From Unio delphinus (lineage: Eukaryota; Mollusca; Bivalvia; Unionida; Unionidae): a DNA stretch of 64,000 nt. This document shows, in pieces, positions 33,553-48,500 of this stretch. How positions within the stretch are numbered: the first letter of the stretch is position 1; each line of letters begins with the position of its first letter. Position numbers and translations under genes: made by a program. The stretch spans positions 1,041,501 through 1,105,500 of the forward strand of contig JAQISU010000026.1 in NCBI GenBank assembly GCA_029339505.1, in the 5' to 3' direction. Under the pieces are notes generated by a model that saw only the letters and a list, made by a program, of their open reading frames with translations, ran no database searches and was not told where the DNA came from.

Positions 33553-36500
33553 CTGAAATTATGAACAGAATACCATGTTGGTTGAAGTTGATCATGTGTA
33601 AGATTTGAGGCATTCCTATATTAAACATGCTAACTCACTGAATATTTGTTAAAAAATGACACCAGTAAATCATCTTCCTTTGCAAAAAAGTGTCTTGACT
33701 AAGAAAACCAGTAGTTTTATCGTTTTCATCATAATAGATAATTTAAAAACATAGTGCATAGCTGTTCACATATTTTCTCTCCATTTATAGTGTACCATTA
33801 CTCTCTAAATCAACAGATAAACTGTTAGATAGGAAGAACCATAAATAGCTAAATTACTGATGTTGATAAATAAATTATGCCTTAAAAATATTATCTCTAA
33901 ATCAAGACAGAAAGACAGAGAGATATATAGATAGTTAATTTATTAATGCAGTAAAAGGAATATATTAAAAAAGTGAATAGATAGTGACCTACTGGTAACA
34001 GAATTTTGTTCCCTCAGTACAATACATATTACATTCTTTATATTGACCCACTTATACCTTTTTCCATACCATGAATTACTGTATTTGAATTTAACCAGTT
34101 TCATTTGACACTAAAGAAAATAAATTTTCATATATCTTATGCTTCTAATGACAAGCCAAGCATATGTAACATTCTTGACATCCTACTGCTGTGTTCCATC
34201 CATCCAAAGCCCAGGTGTTATTGACATAATTATGATACCCATGACCTACCTTACATTTGTATGGTCTCTCTCCTTTATGCTTATTAAGATGTGCCATCAT
34301 CAATTTTTTCTGGCGAAAAGCCTTACCACATACCTTAAAGAGAAAAGGCAATTATAAAACATATTCTCCTTAATGATTTTCTGGCAGGTTATGCCAAGGT
34401 TAGTTCACTGAGGAATAAAAAAGAAAAAGAAAGAAACTCCAGAGGAGTAACCGTTTTTGTTAGAAAAATATATGCACCAACAGGTTTGTAAAATAGAATA
34501 TTTTTGGGAATATCTCAAAGGCTGCTTAGTATTACACTTCCCAGTTACCTTTAAAAAAGAAGTAAAGATTTCCTTTATATATAAATATGTCTCACATCAA
34601 GGATCATCAATATATAGTAATCCAGAAGAAAATCCTTTTCACATGAAATTATTGATTTTATAAAAGATCATTATCAAGATGTATCTTTGCTACCGGCAGG
34701 TTTTTGTAACATGTACACTAAATATCTATATGATTTTATGCCAGAAGATAAGTTTCATTTTGTATTTGAAAATTATATGAATTGCAGAAATTATGTTTTT
34801 CATTACCATGCAGTAATAGGGATGACCTTTGGACCTGTAATATACATGAAGAGTTGAACATGAAATATTATATGAAATATTTATACAGGATTATGTAGAT
34901 TTTTACTTACCAATTCCCTGATGAAGGACTACAGGGAGCACAAGACAACTTTTATATCACTGTGTAGGTTACTGAGAAACTACTATCAGGAGGGTCAATG
35001 GAAAAAACTATCAAGTTACAGACAAAACCACATTCATATTGGAAATATTTAAAGGGAACAACCCTTAAAATGAACATGGAAAAGATTTCAAAAACAGTTT
35101 TGTACAATTATGTTAAAGAGCTCCTACAAGATGAAAACTGAAAGAATAGAACTTCTGATAAAGGTGGTCACAATACTGTCCTACCCAAAACTGATATCTC
35201 TGATGATAGAATAACTGACCAAGAGATCATATACAGTCTAAAGTCAATTTAAAAAAACACTCGTGGACCTTTAATGACTCCAATTATTTGTTATCAATTG
35301 ACTGGTAAGAGTGTTAAATTGTAAATCCTCTTTTTAAAACCTACTTGATTTTTCAACTAATGACATTATGTACTACATTCAACCAAGTCTTTGCCAATAA
35401 TTTGGTTGAAGGTAAAAAAGTACATACCATTATCAGATGTGGAAACTTTTTCTGTTATGATTTCCGTTAAAACATACACTTTAAAACAAATGTTTAACTC
35501 ATGCAGAACAAGAACACTATCTGGAAAACATAATTGGGGGGGAGAGGGCAGGATTACTTGAAAAAAATCCTCACTCCTTGCCCCTAAAGAAAAACTGAAA
35601 AAACTATATTGCTCTGATTTATAATTTTAAAAAAAACCTAACCTATCCATCATTTTGGCTGAAAAAAATTATCCTGTGTAAATGAAAATTCTGTTCACAA
35701 AGAAATCACTGAGCATGTTTTTGGAAAACTAATGACTGATAATTATGGAGCTCACCTCACATATCCAAGGTTTTTCATTTGTATGGAATTGAACATGAAG
35801 CTTAAAATAGTACAAATCATGGAAGCCCTTCCCACACACTTCACAGCTATGTCTGGGGTGTTCATGCAATTTCTGGTGCCTACTAAAGGGATCCTTGTGT
35901 TTGAACTGCATTCCACATTGGTCACATTTGTACGGAGTCTCTGTACCATGTACTGTGCTCTTGTGCCTCCGTAAACTTTCTTTTGTACGCAAAACTCTGC
36001 CACAGATATCACATTCATATGCAGACCCTAACCTACCAATGCATTCACACTGTTCCATCTCTGTCCCACTTTCAAATTTCTGCATGCAATTTTTGCACTG
36101 GTATGATTGAATTACATGATGATTTTTGTGTGTAATGAGGCTCTGTTTTTGTGTGAACTTCTTGTCATGCTGGCATTCAAAATCATATATGTTGCTGTGA
36201 GAAGAAAGCAGGTGGCATTTCAACATTGTCAAGCTGCGTAAGTTTTCTTTCCCACACAGTGGACATTTCAAATGACCCTCCCCTTGTCTGCCCAGCTTAA
36301 GTGCATGTGATAACTTCAGCTGATGTTTGTCACCAGTCGCTTTATCTGTATATTCAACATAAACTGTTGATGTATCTTTCACTTGCCTTTTGTTGTCTTT
36401 TGAAATTTTAGTCACTTTTGTTGTAGTTTGTCTTAAATTCATCTCATTTGTAGACAAGCAAGATTTCTTATGTGACTGAAGCTTATTGTTGCTAGAAAAA

Positions 36501-39500
36501 CTTGAGCTACAAAAACAGCATGCCAATTCCTGTACCTCAGAAGCAACACTGCAATATAATTTTGTTTTTCTGGTTTGATTTGATTTGGGCACATATATAG
36601 TAGTTTTACATCCTGTGTCAGTTTTGCTTTTCTTGTAATTACCAGTCCCTGATTGTTTCTTTGAAGAAAATTTTGAAAAACCTCTGTCTTTCTTCCTTGA
36701 GTTTGTACCACTATGTGAACTTTTGTTTGTTGTCTGAAACTTTTTACGACGCATCACTGTATTTGTCTTCTTTAAGTTTATTGTTCCACCAGCTGTAACT
36801 TCATCATCTTGCTGGACATCTGTTAAATCTGTTTCTTTATTTAGGCTAAACTGTCCCTTCTCTTTATCACCTATAGCTGATTCAAACTGTTTTACATCAC
36901 CCACACATGATATAGTATTATCAGAACAGACACTACCGTTGTTGTCTGCTATATAATGGGAATCTGACTGAGTATACAGGTCATCATTTTCATGTTGCTC
37001 AGGAATATCACTTAGTATACTGTCAGAAGAAGCTGAGATCTGGCCATAAGAACTTTCTGGCACATTGCTTACTACCTGAACTACCTCACTAGCTGATTGG
37101 TCAGAAACTCTAGCTGAACTATCCAATGAATGGTTAAGATTTTGGAGTGCACTATTTGAAATTTCAGACACTGTCCCTGACCTTTGATCTGATGCATGCT
37201 GGCATCCACATATCGAACAATTATGAGTTTGTGGCACTTGTAATTCTTCACTATCTGAAGTTGTCTCCTTAATTGAACATGGTTTTACTTGAGTATTATT
37301 AGTTTTCTGACTGACACAATTCTCTAACTGATAAATATGTGCAAATGATTCAGAGTTAATTCTTAGCCCTGATGCAATTCTGCCAGCTGAAGTGATGTTA
37401 CTAACTACTGCCTGGGCGGAAAAGTCATTTGCATTGGATCCTATCATGTCTGCTTCATCTGAAAACTGACTTTCTTCCTCCCTGTCAAAACTTATATTCA
37501 AATGTTTTCTTGAGTCAACAGCTACTGACACAGAATCCAACATTGCACTTGAATGGGAAATCTGATACTCATGGCTCAAAATTGAACTACTGTTATGCAA
37601 GTTTTGTTCTTTATACACAATTAGTCCTCGAACCATTCCATCCATATGAATGAGGTCCTTCTCTGACCTGTACTGGTCATCAACAGCAATGCCACCAGTA
37701 ATGTTACCCTCATGTCTACAGTGCTGTGCTACAGCTTCATCAATGTAATATCCAGGCTGGTGATTTCCACAAGTACACTTTTCTGGCACTTTATGACAGA
37801 TCCCAGCAAGATCCCTTTCCAGCACATGATGCTGAATCCCTTCCATATGCCCTTTTGACTGCTGCAGTCTATCAGGGGTCATATCATTATGGGCCTGGTT
37901 TTGAGATACATGTGCTGTAGGGGCTGTCTGATGGCACTGATGCCGCACCTCCCTTTCACGCGTAAATGACTGCCTGACATCTCTTTTTCCATCTTGTGAA
38001 TTGTCAGCCAAATGTGGAGTGGGTTGCATGGAATAGTCCCTCTGATGCATTTCATCAATGCTGGGTCCAGGAGACTTGAATATCACATTGGGTCGAGATC
38101 GGTAATGCTCTGAAACCATGATTATGCATGTTAGAAAATATTAATACATGTTTGCTTTTATCTCAGCCTTGGTATATGCCTGAGTAGGTCATATCAACCC
38201 AAGCAAGGGCAAAACTGATAGTGCCCAAGGGCTGATACAGACCCTGAAACGGGTACATGTACATGGGCTGACATTAAAACAAATATTTTATTTGTATATC
38301 AACATTTGTAATATTATATTACTGAAATTTATCAACAAGCATGTAACTTTGCTGGCAACATAACAATGGTCATCTGTCCATGAAATACTTGACAACTTGT
38401 ACAATTTGAGAGATCTATGGTGAAATATAAACCTGATTCTTATGACAACAGCTTTAAACTGGCAGTGGTGGTATGCAAATGCTAAGCATTTATGCCTTGA
38501 ACTGAATATGTTGTGTATATACTTATAAGAAAATCTATCTTTGACTCACAGTATGTGCTGGTAAATCTGGGTCTATGCAGTGTGTTAGAAGTAATCAATA
38601 GAACAACATAGAACTTAATCTGCTGACATGTTATGTAATGACAGATCAGTGTAAATGTTTTTTATCATTGAACTTTAAATACATACATACATACATACAT
38701 ACATACATACATACATACATACATACATACATACATACATACATACATACATACATTGTATGCATGCATGCATGTATTTATGCATGTGTGTATAAAGGTA
38801 ATGAGCCACAATGTAAGAAAATGTCCATTACAATGATACAACATCATCATAATATAAATGATGACAATAAATGACACTAAATGAACTCCCATACATTTCA
38901 AAATTATTGCTTATTTCAAAATACACAAAATCTTAAAATGCCAATTTTATGCCTTAACACATTAACCCCTAGTGCCGAGTTTATGGGGCATGATGTAGTA
39001 GCCTACTTCCAAGGTCTGTAGCATTGAGGTCATGCATGATACACTAAAGTGGGTGGTATTATAGAAATATAGACAGATTTAGCTCTACAATGATACCAAA
39101 TAATCTGGACATTTTTTGGACCCATTTTTTTTCCACCCAAAAGTTGCCTATGGTCAGAATCCGATTTTGTGTCCAGATTTTTGACTATATGGCCTCAGAT
39201 CTAAGGTAGACCGGTCTGAAGTGCACACAGACAGGTCAACCTTTGCAAAAAGTAAGATAAGGTGGAAATTTTAAATAAAGAGTCTTCTCCATGCAAAAAT
39301 TATGGGTCCATTAAGCCCAAAAAACCCAAACAACTCCAACTTTTCACATTATGCTCATGCGCCAGCAAACTAACCAATGAAAAATGTTGTTTTAGCACAA
39401 CTAGGCATTGGAGTAATGGAAAATTGCTTGGAAATTGATGTATTAGGAAGTATTCAGAAACAGTCCCCAAAATGTGTTTCCTACTCGCATTTCATGTGAA

Positions 39501-42500
39501 AACAGCCAAAAAACTCTAGTGGTTAATGGGTTAAGGGATGTACTGTTGCATTTATCAAAGAAAGAAGTGAACAAATCTGCATGCTTGTCCATGTATAGAC
39601 AAATCTTTTCTTGGAAAGCAGTACAATATCCAAGTTTTATTCCTGCCAGTGCTTTTACATCATCCTTCATAGGCCAAGTTATAAACAACTTAGGTGTTCA
39701 TAAACAATATATAAAAAAATCAAGAGACCCAAGTGGACCTGATATTGCTAACCTGCATATATGCCATATGTAACTTATAAATGCATTTAACACATGTATT
39801 CACAACGCTTGGAGCACACAGTTGATACACTGTCTAGCCCTTATTCATAACAAGCCAATGACATATGTATGTTGGAAACAACCGTTTAAGATTTCTCATC
39901 TTTTTTAATATCTTTACCTGTTGATACACTGTCTAGCCCTCATTCATAACAAGCCATTGACATATGTATGTTGGAAACAACCATTTAGAGTTCTCATGTT
40001 TTTTTAATATCTTTACACATATTTGATGGCCCATCAACACTAATGTCCAATAATGAAAGGATAAGAGACTGTGTGTCATTGTTGGTCAAATTATGAAGCC
40101 GTGGTCATATTTACTGGCATCATTTGAACAAACCCACAACCTGCTTTCTGTCAAATTTCGTTAATTTCTTCTAAGCTGCTGTTGAGAAGTAATTTAAAAC
40201 TGTCAATGTTTTGTAATGACAGCCATATCTGATGGTGGATTGGCATCACTGGAATAAATTTGATAGGCCTTCATGCCAAGATGCTGTCAAATTTTTAAAA
40301 ATTATGTTGAGTGGTTTTGAAAACTTGTAAATTGGAATTGTGAACTGACAATGATAGATTCAAATATACATGGACAGACTAAAGACCAAAATGAATCCTA
40401 CAAAAATCCTACCAGCACTTCTTAAAAGAAGGTGTATAATTAAAAAAAAGTATTTAAAGAATAGTCAATCAATAGAAACCTTGACAGAAGCTGGTGAACT
40501 GCAAAATAACATCCCCTCTCTGCTGCAAGAAAGCCAGGCCTAACTGAGAGCCAACACACTTGTACTGATGCGTGGTGGTGTGGAATGTTACTATCAGGGA
40601 CTCTTGTCCAGTACTGCAGAGTTCATCACACTATGAATAGAATATACAAAACTGTCATAAAAGTCAAACTGAAGCTAAAGCAATGGATTGCCATGTCAAA
40701 CACCTACTTGATTAAATATATAGTAAAGATTGTTTATTGCATTTCCTACAGGACTAGGATTTTAGAATATTACAACTAAAAAATGTTATAGTTTAAATTC
40801 ATCTTTTGTTACTTCTTGATCAAAACACTTCTGTACTTGTCTATGTTAATGATGTTGAACATATACGTAGTAAATAATTTATAATGGTATGATAGCTGTC
40901 TGACCTCATATGTAATGGTAATAAATTGTCAAAGAACATACATTTTATCATGAAAAGAGTTTGTTTTCAAAACATCACTCCATGCATAATTGTTCAGACT
41001 GACTGCAGACAATACAGTCATTACATACTCAATTTTTGAGAAAGACATGCTTCTATTCCACATATTATTTGTAGCTTAATGTCTGATTAGACTTTCTTAA
41101 CAGTCTGAATTCAAACTTCAGGCTGCAATAAAATAATCAACATACAGATACAGAAAGACAGCTAAATGATATTTCTAATGTATTAAGGGGAAAAAAATTA
41201 AAAAACCAAAACATTTGTTTTCTTGCTTTAATTGCACGGAAAGAGCGAAATGTGATTCTAAACTTCTGGCTATCAATGAGATGTGCTAATCACATCTTTT
41301 TTTACCTGGTACCTCTGCTAGGCTTTTGTTATTTACTGATTATGAATGATATGTGACTATCATTACCCAGTACCTTCGTTATTTCAGCTTTCTTATATGT
41401 CTATAACTGCCAGTTTGCTTGCTTCAGCGCATCAAGTGATAAAAACATTATAATTGAGATTAATTTCTCAGGCAAATTACATAAATCAACTGCTTTTACC
41501 AATTAAATATAGTATGAAAGAAACTTTTAATAAAAGCGTTTGAAATAAATAGTAATTTGGAATTTGGCAGGAAAAATGCAACTCAAACATTCTAACCAAG
41601 AAAATGGTTTATCCATGAACATAATAAATAATTCTTACCGCATATGTTAGTTCCCTCCGCCCCCCCCCCCCCCCCCCACAACCAGCCAACTATGATCCTA
41701 CAGTTTGAACAAAAAATCCATTCCAAATATTATGTATCCTACAGCTATGGCTACATATAATGAGCCCTCTCGACAAATGTAAATTCAGTTATGCAATAGC
41801 AACTGGACAAATGTATTACTGCTATTAAAAAAGTTTGTTCTTTTTTGGTGGTGGTGGTGGTTGGGTAAACGAATGGTAATGATGTAATACTTAATATTGC
41901 TAAAGATATGTAACTTCAAAATTTACAGAATTATTAAGATTATCAAAGAGGTTGAACAATATCACCTATGTTACTTGAAAACACTGACTCACCCATGCCA
42001 ATATGGTGACCGTGTCACTAAAGAAATTTCCATTTGATTCATAACATCAACAAGTGGACAGTGTTTGGGAGCCCCAGATGACAATAAGGTTAGAAATTAT
42101 AAAATGATGAATGAAATGACTTAGTTATTTCTTTGATATTATTGACAGATTTCATTTTTAAAATTGGTAAGGGGGGTACAAATGGGAGGGTGTGTGAATA
42201 CTGTAGCCCTATGTCACATTTCATAATGTTGAGTGAAGATATTTATATGAAAACTATATAAAGTAATATTTATTTAATTACCAAACCCTGTAGCTTTTCC
42301 ATCTTTACCATAATCAGATCCAGGAATTTGTATTGTCAACTCTGAAATTAAAAAAAATAATAATAATTAAGACAAATATTCAAATGAAGACATATGCTTA
42401 TGATGTCTGGACACATTGTGAAATTAATTAGTACTGAACATGTGATTCTACATTTGATTCTATAGAATGCTGCTTCAAATACTGTGGGGTAAAAACTAAC

Positions 42501-45500
42501 AACTATTACCACTATTCGAATACCACAGAAAACCGTTATACAAAAAAGAAAATACATGTAATAACATTTCATGGTCAAATACAAAGCTGACAGTATCAAT
42601 GATTATACCTTACTCCCTAATTATGATGCTTTTCTTGGGAGCCAGAGTACACTTCCTTATAACAAGACCCCTTGAAAAGAAGCACATGACACAGCACTCC
42701 ATCATTATAATGTTGTCCACTGGAGCCATACAATGAGATTATCTGATAGGGAATGTGTATGTGTCTAATTTGGATTTTTAAAATAGCATGAACAATCTGT
42801 CATTCATATGTTACTATGTCTGCAGTGTGTTAGTTTAAAGTAATGCCGAGCACTGGGGGATCATGCTGCAGACATGTAGCATGATGTCCCATCCAGTCAC
42901 TGTATCAGATTGACCAGTCCTAATACTAACTTCTTAATTGGTATGACTTGATTAAGGTTCGAACCCATGACCTCCTGCATTCAAGGTGGACACACTAACC
43001 ACTAGACCACCAAATAGTCCCATCATGTATGGAAGTATGTTATACGTATATAATATAACATATATATTATAGATTTATCATTATTACATTATCAAATGGA
43101 ATCCATGTCCATACTTGCCCTATAATTGTCTTATAATGATGGGCATTATTGTCAGGGTTTACAGTATATATTTATATGGTTCAACAGTGCAGAAGTAATT
43201 GATACAACCTCTTTGTGTACACTGGAGCAGTAGCACAAATAACGGACTTAGAGACTTAATAAGCAGTAAACCGCTCCAATGGCCAAGTGGTCAAAATATC
43301 CATCTCAAATGCAGGAGGTCACGGGTTCAAACTTTGGCCAAGTTAGCTGCCAAAAACTTATAAAAATGGGACTAACAGCTGCATGATCAATTTGTATACT
43401 GATTATACTCTGTATGCTGGATACACACACAGTAGTATTCAATCTACACTTAATGTACATTATTGATTGTCACTGATAATGAATATTTAGTAGTATACAA
43501 TCTTCACTTAATATACAGTATTGATTCTCCCTGCTAATGAATATTTAGTAGTATACAATCTTCACTTAATGTACAGTATTGATTGTCACTGATAATGAAT
43601 ATTTAGTAGTATACAATCTTCACTTAATGTACAGTATTGATTCTCCCTGCTAATGAATATTTAGTAGTTTACAATCTTCACTTAATGTACAGTATTGATT
43701 GTCACTGATAATAAATATTTAGTAGTATACAATCTTCACTTAATGTACAGTATTGATTCTCCCTGATAATGCATATTCAGTAGTATACAATCTTCACTTA
43801 ATGTACAGTATTGATTGTCACTGATAATGAATATTTAGTAGTATACAATCTTTACTTAATTTACAGTATTAAGTCTCCCTGACAATGAATTTTTAGTAGC
43901 ATACAATCTTCACTTAATTTACTATATTGATTCTCAATGATAATGAATATTTAGTAGTATACAATCTTCACTTAATGTACAGTATTGATTGTCACTGATA
44001 ATGAATACCGGTATTCAGTAGTATACAATCTTCACTTAATGTACAGTATTAATTCTCCCTGATAATGAATATTCAGTAGTATACAATCTTCACTTAATGT
44101 ACAGTATTGATTCCCCCTGATAATGAATATTTAGTAGTATACAATCTTCACTTAATGTACAGTATTGATTGTCACTGATAATGAATATTTAGTAGTATAC
44201 AATCTTCACTTAATGTACAGTATTGATTGTCACTGATAATGAATATTTAGTAGTATACAATCTTTACTTAATTTACAGTATTAATTCTCCCTGACAATGA
44301 ATTTTTAGTAGTATACAATCTTCACTTAATGTACAGTATTGATTCTCACTGATAATGAATATTCAGTAGTATACAATCTTCACTTAATTTACAGTATTAA
44401 TTCTCCCTGATAATGAATATTTAGTAGTATACAATCTTCACTTAATGTACAGTATTGATTGTCACTGATAATGAATATTTAGTAGTATACAATCTTCACT
44501 TAATGTACAGTATTGATTGTCACTGATAATGAATATTCAATAGTATACAATCTTCACTTAATTTACAGTATTGATTGTCACTGATAATGAATATTTAGTA
44601 GTATACAATCTTTACTTAATTTACAGTATTAATTCTCCCTGATAATGAATATTTAGTAGTATTCAATCTACACTTAATTTACTGCATTGATTCTCAATGA
44701 TAATGAATATTTACTTTGGTTTCCATTGTATGTAAATCTATATCTGTGGCAGTGAACAACTGGACATCTTTACTTTACTATTCAAAATGTGGACTATATG
44801 TAAATAAAAGTAATAACTATAACAGCATTAAATAAACGAATATATTAACATCAACAGCAGACAAGTTTGTAACCAGATTAAAGTTAAAAATATGAAGATT
44901 GTCATAAGCAAAACTGATGAACCTCTGATAAAGGTTCAAAACCTGAGGTTCTTTACAGGATTGTGCCGACAACTGCACTGGCTAGGCTGAAGTCTATTTA
45001 CAAACAAATACAGTAGAGTTCAAGATCAAGCTCATACGCTCCCTCATCATGTCCATATTCTAGTATGCATGTGAGACATGCACCCTGATAACAGAACTAG
45101 AGAGAAAAACCATTGCCTTAGAAATGAGATGGTATCAAAGGATCCTGAAAAACTTTGTTGTCTCTGATCAGGAGGTTCACATTAGAATGCAATGTGCAAT
45201 ATGAAGGTCTGTTTACCAGTGTTAAAAACCAGAACTGAGAAGGTATGGTCACCTCTCATTTTTCAGTGTTTTTTATGTTTCTTAATTTCAAGGTGTTTCT
45301 TTTGTTTTTGTTTTTTGTAGTCATATTATGATAGATGTTGTAAAATGCTTTGAGCTTCTAAAGATTAGGAGCTATACAAAGTCTTCATTATTATTATCTC
45401 ATGCTCATCTGGTCAAAGATAATCCTACAGGGCACTGGGAAAGGAAAGAGACCATGAAGCAGACAGAAGAAGAGATGGGAAAATAACATCAAAAAATGAA

Positions 45501-48500
45501 CAAGCATGGACTTACAAAGTAAAGAAAAGCTGTTAAGAACAGGGTAAAATGGAAAGAGATTGTCAGAAAATCATTGCACCCCTGTGACCAGCCAATTTAC
45601 AGGAGAAATGAAATGAAAAAAATGAAACCGCAACTGACAGTTTATAAATTAAATGAGGCACAACAAGTAGGTAGACCAAGTTTATTAATATTCCTTAATA
45701 TGAATAAAAACTACTAATACTTTCCATTTTGTTTCAGAAATTTAAAAAATTTCATTGTTTTTGTCTCTGGATGTTTTGTCAAGAGTAACGAAAACATTTC
45801 TTTGTTTTTTGTTTTTTTTTATATAGAGTGAATTTGTTTCTTTGTTAATTTATATAGAGTGCATTTACAGCCATCTTAGTTCTTTCCCATTATATCATGA
45901 TTAGCTTTTTACTGTATACAATATCACAATGAGGCTCTGTGTAAAATATCCAAAAGTGTATACTTCTGGCTAAATTTGCATAGTCCCACTACCGTTTCAT
46001 CATGTAACATTATGATGCACTTCAATGTATGGCAGTGTTTGATTTAGTAGATGAATCCCATACAGTTGATGCACAATCCAACTGTGGACATGATAAGGGG
46101 ATATTGATGGTAACTCCAAAATATTTGAAATTGGATGTCATTTCAGTTTTTGACTATGTATGGTAAATATGGCTGGGACAATCAATCTCTTGGTGGTGAT
46201 TTGGATAACCTCACTTTTGTCAGGATTTAACTCCATTTGCCAGTCATTTTCCCATCATTGTAGGCAGTCTAGATCTACTTGTAACAGTTCTTTATCCTGA
46301 TACAAGTCAGTTACTCTGTACAGCAAACTATTTTCAGCAAAAAGGCTGATTTGGGAATCAACTCCCAATGGCAATTCATTAATGTAGATCAAAAACAGCA
46401 GAGGACCCATGACCGTTCCTTGGGGAATGCCTGAAGTGACAGGGGCTGATATCTAACTTTGTCTTATCCATTATTTTTTTTTGAAAAGTTTTCAGTTTTG
46501 ATTCACAGGCCAAGTCTGCCTGAGGTATGACTAAACAGATGGCAGCTCTTCAAAGAGCATTTTCTTTTGCAAGGATATCTTTAGCGTCAGGAAAACAAAG
46601 ATGAAGAACAATTTGTTGCTCTTATCTTTCTTGTGATGTGGACTCCTTAACTCCTTTTGTCATATCCAAGTTTTATATAGGCTAAGAAACATTTCGGATA
46701 CATGAAGCCACATGTTCTCTTGAAAGACCCATCTGACAATTTGCCTTTTTATTATCTCATACATGTTAACTGAAAATCTTCTCAAGTTACTGTCAAATCC
46801 CTTTTTAACACCAGTCACTTGATTTAGTGCTTCTTTATTCTGTTTATCTAATGTCATGTGATAATTTTTATAATTGGTCATTATGATATGCATGGATATA
46901 AATGTTGCTGGTAATGATATCAAACTATCACTCCTTCTACCAATCTGATCATTTGTCCATGGCAATTAATTCTGCTTTATAATCAGAATCTGTCCCAATA
47001 TAATTAGCTTCATATTATCAACAAGTGTCTTGACCTTGCTGTCCATAGAAAATGCAAACAGAGAATAAAAAGTATTTCTGCTGCAGTCAACGGCTGCGTT
47101 TCTAGAACTATAGCAGTCCTACAATGTAAGATACATCACCCAAAATTTTTGTTCTGGGGTATAGCAATAAAACAAAAACAACATGTGCTGTGTCTTACAT
47201 TGCAGGAATAGAACTATAGTATAATATGCACACACACCCCAATTGTTTAAACCCACTACTGATTTTAAGAACGAAATGCATCAGGGATATAAAAAACGCA
47301 CAAAAGTTAGCTTCCAATGAAAACAAATCTGCAAAGAGACTACTTGCTGTCCATTTCAGTTCTCTGGAATAATCTACTTCCGTAAAAACGATTACTGCAT
47401 CTAATATTTGTGATGTCTAGTTTGAATATTTATCAGGAACAAATGTACACCAAAGCCATCCTCCTTCTCCCCAGTCAACCTTCTGGACCTGTTTGCAAAT
47501 TTCTTCACAATTTCAATTCACTCATCGTCATCATATAGTTGTGATATAGAATTTCAGAAAACCATTAGCATCATTTGAACCTGTCTATATGGATTTAGTA
47601 TGTACAATCATGACGAAGAATGCACCAAAGTCATGTGAACTTTGATCCAATTCCAATATCACTGCTGCTTGAGTGCTTAGATCCAGTATTGCCATCACAA
47701 ACTGACGTTATTAATACCTCTCTCTCAACCTGGGATTTTCCATAATTTTTAAAAACTGACATTGTAAAGCCCCTACTGAAAAAAATAAACACTAGACCAT
47801 AAAGATTTAAAGAACTACTGCATAGTTTCTAATCTCCCATTCATATAACAAATCTTTGAAAAAGTTGTTCTAACTGAACTTATATCTCATCTAAATAGTC
47901 TTTCTAGCAATGTACAGTCTGCATATCACCCATGCCACAGTACTGAAACTACACTTTGAAAAGTAGTTATTAACATTCTCTCTGCTTTGGATATGAAAAG
48001 ATTACAGTCCTCACCCTCTTTGATTTGTCTATAGCACTTGACACAATAGACCATGATATATTACTTCAACATCTCCAGCATGTATTTGGCATTCATTATA
48101 CAGCCTTACTGTGGTTCAATTCCTACTTGGTCAACAGGATACAAATTGTGTCTGCAAATGGAATAAACTCTAGCCCAATTGATATATATTGTGGTGTTCT
48201 ACAGGGGTCTGTTGTTGAACCTGTCATCTTCATTCTATACACTCAGCTGCTCTAAAGTGTCATAGATCATCATCCAGTGTCTCACCAGTTGTACACTGAT
48301 GACACCCAAATATACAAATTTAGCCACCCAACTGAAGCTAATGCTACATCCAAGATGTTGAGAAGTGCATTTCTGATGTGAAATCATGGATGACATGTAA
48401 CAAGCTGCAGCTGAATGATGATAAAACTGAGGCCATTGTGATCACAACACAAAGTCTTTCTCCTTTGCATCCTTTACCTCAAACAAAAAAGATCTGCAAC

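Noticed and set aside
35732..37920. Several frames antisense or shifted relative to the zinc-finger exon
   Set aside because: Shadows of the real coding exon, without domains of their own.
38110..38119. ATG at 38119 as the zinc-finger start
   Set aside because: A branch-point match, a TTTCAG acceptor and a stop just upstream place it in an intron. The upstream exons join in phase at 38109.
38638..38901. Frames rich in Y-I-H-T and M-Y-V-C
   Set aside because: Translation of the ACAT microsatellite on both strands.
43436..44712. CRISPR-like array
   Set aside because: The 58-bp units are contiguous, with no unique spacers, and the genome is eukaryotic.
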